The notes under the pieces: generated by a model
What the model saw: the letters and a program-made list of their open reading frames with translations, nothing else
What the model was told of the DNA's origin: nothing
Databases searched by the model: none
Made by a program: the position numbers and the translations under genes
Part shown: piece after piece, positions 61,112 through 64,000 of the stretch
Numbering within the stretch: position 1 is the first letter of the stretch
Layout: the number at the start of each line of letters is the position of its first letter
Assembly: GCF_034676545.1 (NCBI RefSeq)
Contig: NZ_JAUCBZ010000015.1
Coordinates: forward strand, 651,001-715,000
Reading direction: 5' to 3'
Length of the DNA stretch: 64,000 bases
From: Pararhodobacter sp.
GTDB lineage: Bacteria; Pseudomonadota; Alphaproteobacteria; Rhodobacterales; Rhodobacteraceae

Positions 61112-61663
61112 ATGTTTGATGCCGTCCTCTTTTTTGTCATGTTCCTTGTCGCGGTCGGTCTGGTCTCGCGGTTTACTGGCTTCATGGCGCAAAAACCCCG
61201 CGACTATGCCCAATCAGAACCGGCAATGGATATCCGCAAACATCTGAGCGGGCCGATGCTGTGTGAAGGGGTGATCTATGGCCCGACAGGCCGTGTCACC
61301 TCGCGGTTTGTCGCCGATATGCAGGGCCGCTGGGACGGCAATCGCGGTGTGTTGGATGAGGCGTTTCGCTATGCCGGAGGCAACGCCCAAGACCGGCAAT
61401 GGCGGCTGACGCTGGGCAATGACGGCGCGATCACCGCCGAGGCCGATGATCTGATCGGTCAGGGTCGCGGCCAGCAAGAGGGGGCCAGCCTGCGCCTGAC
61501 CTATCGCATTCGCCTGCCCAAGCACGCGGGCGGCTGGGTACTGGATGTCACCGACTGGATGTATCTGATGGAGAACGGCACGGTCATCAACCGCAGCCAG
61601 TTCCGCAAATTCGGCGTCAAGGTCGCCGAGTTGGTCGCCACCATGCGCCCGGTGCACGCATGA
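61112..61663 (+). CDS. DUF3833 family protein, 183 aa
   Basis: N-terminal membrane anchor (AVLFFVMFLVAVGLVSRFTG). Body with SGPMLCEGVIYGPTGRVTSR and WVLDVTDWMYLMENGTVINR, the DUF3833 pattern. Lipocalin-like beta structure is suspected. Part of the RpoE-linked operon; function unknown. Overlaps the SDR gene by ATGA. Confidence 0.87.
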   Translation: MFDAVLFFVMFLVAVGLVSRFTGFMAQKPRDYAQSEPAMDIRKHLSGPMLCEGVIYGPTGRVTSRFVADMQGRWDGNRGVLDEAFRYAGGNAQDRQWRLTLGNDGAITAEADDLIGQGRGQQEGASLRLTYRIRLPKHAGGWVLDVTDWMYLMENGTVINRSQFRKFGVKVAELVATMRPVHA

Positions 61664-62394
61664 GTCTTCAGGGTCAAACCTGGTGGCTGGTCGGCGCCTC
61701 CGAGGGGTTGGGGCGTGCCTTGGCCGCGTTGATGACCGCGCAAGGGGCGCACGTGATTGTGTCGGCCCGCGATTCGGTGCGCCTGTCCGACCTTGCGCAA
61801 AGCCTGCCGAATGCGCGCGCCGTGCCGATGGATGTGACCGACACCGACAGCGTGCGCACCGCTGCTGACGTGGTCGGCCCGGTCGATGGACTGGTGTACC
61901 TTGCCGGGGCCTATTGGCCGATGCGCGCGCAAGACTATGACGGCGACAAGGTGGTGACGATGCTCGACGTGAACCTGTTGGGCGCGGCGCGGGTGCTTGA
62001 CGGTGTGCTGCCACAGATGGTGGCGCGCGGGCAGGGCCATATCGTGCTGACCGGATCGCTGGCGGGCTTTCGCGGCTTGCCGGGTGCGGTGGGCTATGGC
62101 GCGTCAAAGGCCGGATTGATGCATCTGGCGGAATCGCTGCACGCCGATCTGCGCGGGTCCGGTGTGCGCGTGCAGCAGATCAACCCCGGCTTCATCCGCA
62201 CACGCCTGACCGAAAAGAACGATTTCTCGATGCCGTTTATCCTCAGCGCCGAGGAGGCCGCCGCGCGAATGCTGGCGATCATGCAGTCAGGCCGGTTCGC
62301 GGGCTCGTTTCCAACGCTGTTTTCCTATGTGTTTCGCATCGGGCGGTTTTTGCCGGGGTGGCTGTATGATCGGCTGTTCGCACGCACCCGCTAA
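61660..62394 (+). CDS. Short-chain dehydrogenase/reductase, 244 aa
   Basis: Classical SDR: cofactor loop WWLVGASEGLGRALAALM, NAG-like region VYLAGAYWP, catalytic LTGSLAGFRGLPGAVGYGAS with Tyr-x3-Lys (YGASK). C-terminal region basic. Last gene of the oxidoreductase-DUF1365-DUF3833 operon. Likely acts on lipid or carbonyl metabolites; exact substrate unknown. Confidence 0.9.
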   Translation: MSLQGQTWWLVGASEGLGRALAALMTAQGAHVIVSARDSVRLSDLAQSLPNARAVPMDVTDTDSVRTAADVVGPVDGLVYLAGAYWPMRAQDYDGDKVVTMLDVNLLGAARVLDGVLPQMVARGQGHIVLTGSLAGFRGLPGAVGYGASKAGLMHLAESLHADLRGSGVRVQQINPGFIRTRLTEKNDFSMPFILSAEEAAARMLAIMQSGRFAGSFPTLFSYVFRIGRFLPGWLYDRLFARTR

Positions 62395-62451
62395 GTACTT
62401 GCGCAACCGGGCCACTCGCGCGATGCTGGGGCTTGAACAGGAGACCCTTCC

Positions 62452-62775
62452 ATGACGCCTGAAATCAGCACCCGCAAAGTGGTTCACATCATCTTTCAAG
62501 CGCGCAACCCCTCGCGCAAGAATGAGGCACGGCAATTCATTGACGCGCTGAACGATGATGAAAAGGCGCATCTGGTGGCCGTTGCCTGGGTCGGGCGCGG
62601 GGCGTTTGAACCCGAGGATTATGCCGAGGCGCTGGCAACCGCATATTCCGAAGCGACGACTCCGACGGCGGACTACCTGATGGGGATGCCGCACCTGTCT
62701 GAAAATCTGGAGGCAGGGCTGGAAGCGTTGGATATCGACGTCTCTGACGCCGAAGAAGATTTCTACGACCGATAG
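62452..62775 (+). CDS. DUF3775 family protein, 107 aa
   Basis: Small acidic protein. The segment NDDEKAHLVAVAWVGRGAFE and ADYLMGMPHLSENLEAGLEA match DUF3775. ATG 62452 with CAGGAGAC upstream. Starts 57 bases after the SDR stop and is followed by the terminator at 62788. Function unknown. Confidence 0.85.
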   Translation: MTPEISTRKVVHIIFQARNPSRKNEARQFIDALNDDEKAHLVAVAWVGRGAFEPEDYAEALATAYSEATTPTADYLMGMPHLSENLEAGLEALDIDVSDAEEDFYDR

Positions 62776-62787
62776 ATCAGGCGTGAA

Positions 62788-62810
62788 AAAGGGGGCTATG
62801 CGCCCCCTTT
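62788..62810. terminator. Bidirectional terminator between the DUF3775 gene and fahA
   Basis: AAAGGGGGC (62788-62796), loop TATGC, GCCCCCTTT (62802-62810), with A-rich and T-rich flanks, between convergent genes. Confidence 0.85.
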
Positions 62811-62820
62811 ATGTATGAAC

Positions 62821-64000
62821 TCAGCCCACGAAGGGATTGCGCTTGGCGGGCAGGATCTTGCCCGTGCAATCGCCAAACCCGATGGTATACCCGGACCCCT
62901 TGGCGGCACCGCGCAGCGTCAGGGTGTCGCCGTCCTCGATGAAGCTGCGGGTCTCGCCTGTGTCCAGCGTGAAGGGCTCGCGGCCAGCCCAGCTCATTTC
63001 CATCAGCGAGCCGTATTCCGATTTGTTCGGCCCCGAAATCGTGCCGGACCCCAACAGGTCACCCGTGCGCATCCCGCATCCGCCCAGCGCATGATGGGTC
63101 AACTGCTGCGCGGCGGAGTAATACATCCGGCTGTAGTTCGTTTCGCTCACCACGGTGGCCGTTTTCGCCCCTTCAGGCTGCATCAGGACCTGCAAGGAAA
63201 TGTCGTACAGACCCGGCTTAGATTCCGTCAGGTAAGGCAACAAGGGCTTGACGCGTTCGGGCACCGATGTGCGGAACGGCTCCAAAGCAGCGGCGGTGAC
63301 GATCCAAGGGGAAATGGAAGTGCCAAAGGCTTTGCCCTGGAACGGCCCAAGCGGCTGATACTCCCAGCCCTGAATATCGCGCGCGGACCAATCATTCAGC
63401 AACACATAGCCAAAGATCATCGCGTCGGCGGTTTCGGTCGTGATCGGCGCGCCGAACGGGCTGCTGGTGCCGACGATGGCACCCATCTCGAGCTCGATAT
63501 CCAGGCGTTTTGTCGGGCCAAGTGTCGGCGCATCCGCATCCGGGGACTTGGTCTGACCCAGCGGGCGGTGAATCGGCGTGCCCGACACCACAACCGACGA
63601 GGCCCGCCCGTTGTAGCCAATCGGGATATGCAGCCAGTTGGCGGGCAGATCAGGACTGCCGCGCATGATGCTGCCCATGTTCTCGGCGTGCTGGCGACCG
63701 GCATAGAAATCGGTGTATTCGGTCACGTTGAACGGCAGATGCAGCGTCGCCGCACTCAGCGGGTGCAAATGCGCCTCGATCTGATCGCGGGTGCCCGCGC
63801 CTTCGGCAAGGTGGCCAAACAGGATCGTGCGGAGGCGGTTCCAGACCACAGGGCCCGCCGCCATGAGAGGATTCCACGCCGCGCGATCCAGCAAGGGGGT
63901 ATCCCCAAGGTGCAGCAAGCCCGCACGTTCGAGCGCGGTGACATCCAGCACCTGATCGCCAATGGCAACGCCACAGCGCGGTTTGGTGCCAGCGGTCGAA
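62821..64000 (-). CDS. fahA: Fumarylacetoacetase, 5' part missing
   Basis: Last step of tyrosine degradation, cleaving fumarylacetoacetate to fumarate and acetoacetate. The frame is open to the right edge; the first visible residues include PRCGVAIGDQVLDV, the FAH N-terminal region. Core motifs: VTEYTDFYAGRQHAENMGSI (metal/His site), RLDIELEMGAIVG, YVLLNDWSARDIQGWEYQPL and RTGDLLGSGTISGPNKSEYG. About 393 residues are seen, with only the extreme N-terminus missing. Confidence 0.95.
   Translation of the reverse strand, partial: STAGTKPRCGVAIGDQVLDVTALERAGLLHLGDTPLLDRAAWNPLMAAGPVVWNRLRTILFGHLAEGAGTRDQIEAHLHPLSAATLHLPFNVTEYTDFYAGRQHAENMGSIMRGSPDLPANWLHIPIGYNGRASSVVVSGTPIHRPLGQTKSPDADAPTLGPTKRLDIELEMGAIVGTSSPFGAPITTETADAMIFGYVLLNDWSARDIQGWEYQPLGPFQGKAFGTSISPWIVTAAALEPFRTSVPERVKPLLPYLTESKPGLYDISLQVLMQPEGAKTATVVSETNYSRMYYSAAQQLTHHALGGCGMRTGDLLGSGTISGPNKSEYGSLMEMSWAGREPFTLDTGETRSFIEDGDTLTLRGAAKGSGYTIGFGDCTGKILPAKRNPFVG

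Noticed and set aside
59049..62394. Carotenoid biosynthesis (phytoene desaturase) as the role of the FAD oxidoreductase
   Set aside because: No crt genes nearby, and the DUF1365/DUF3833/SDR context fits the RpoE-linked lipid operon better.
1..64000. tRNA, rRNA, CRISPR, IS elements, prophage or attachment sites
   Set aside because: No cloverleaf, no rRNA-like stretch, no regularly spaced direct repeats, no transposase or integrase gene was seen on either strand.

Overview
The window looks like a contiguous piece of chromosome from a GC-rich alphaproteobacterium of the order Rhodobacterales (Rhodobacter/Roseobacter relatives). The evidence is gene content and order: an RpoE-ChrR (sigma-E/zinc anti-sigma) pair divergent from an FAD oxidoreductase/DUF1365/DUF3833/SDR operon, an HvrA-type H-NS protein, a deacetylase-xseB-ispA-dxs operon, an rsmB-heparinase-purH-lspA-DUF3035-M16-M16-mutL-rmuC run, and DUF5927-type glycosyltransferases. 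Many adjacent genes overlap by the four bases ATGA. I saw no rRNA, tRNA, CRISPR array, prophage or insertion sequence, and no gap longer than about 300 bases without a gene.

Layout. (a) 1-8.9 kb: surface/exopolysaccharide genes. These are a chain-length protein (cut by the left edge), a CpsD-like ATPase, a Wzx-type flippase, two GT4-type transferases, and a tight operon of an SGNH hydrolase, a secreted clan-A-like glycosidase and a GT2. (b) 8.9-16.1 kb: mostly housekeeping. This holds gph, an MFS transporter, an AhpD-like/GNAT/CinA-N operon, sfsA, map, an H-NS protein, a YaiI/YqxD protein and an SH3b secreted protein. (c) 16.2-25 kb: a second glycan block. It has an ABC-2 polysaccharide-export permease, cysQ, galU, two paralogous GT2 genes flanking a methyltransferase (the second GT2 carries a 2-base frameshift in a CG repeat), a GT14/DUF5927 transferase and a long sulfotransferase. 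Together these suggest a branched, sulfated surface glycan. (d) 25-31 kb: DUF2853, an MltB-type lytic transglycosylase, the formaldehyde-detoxification pair fghA-adhC, and an RTX/Hint secreted protein. (e) 30.8-35.2 kb: the isoprenoid operon. (f) 35.2-44.8 kb: a LysR/SDR divergent pair, a 60-residue unknown, zapE, sseA, a GNAT, an aromatic aminotransferase, selO, a phosphodiester-glycosidase-like protein, rbfA and dapB. (g) 44.8-56.5 kb: sdhAF4-like gene, rsmB, heparinase-like gene, purH (with a 1-base frameshift), lspA, DUF3035 lipoprotein, M16 pair, mutL, rmuC. (h) 56.5-64 kb: a membrane PilZ protein, chrR-rpoE with a recognisable RpoE-type promoter, the divergent singlet-oxygen-response-type operon, DUF3775, and fahA (cut by the right edge).

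Points deserving a second look are the sulfated-glycan module, the SGNH-glycosidase-GT2 operon, a three-copy intergenic double-hairpin repeat, an SD-sequestering hairpin before the PilZ gene, RpoE promoters between rpoE and its presumed target operon, and the two frameshifts. All assignments come from reading the sequence and from recall of protein families. No database search was run.
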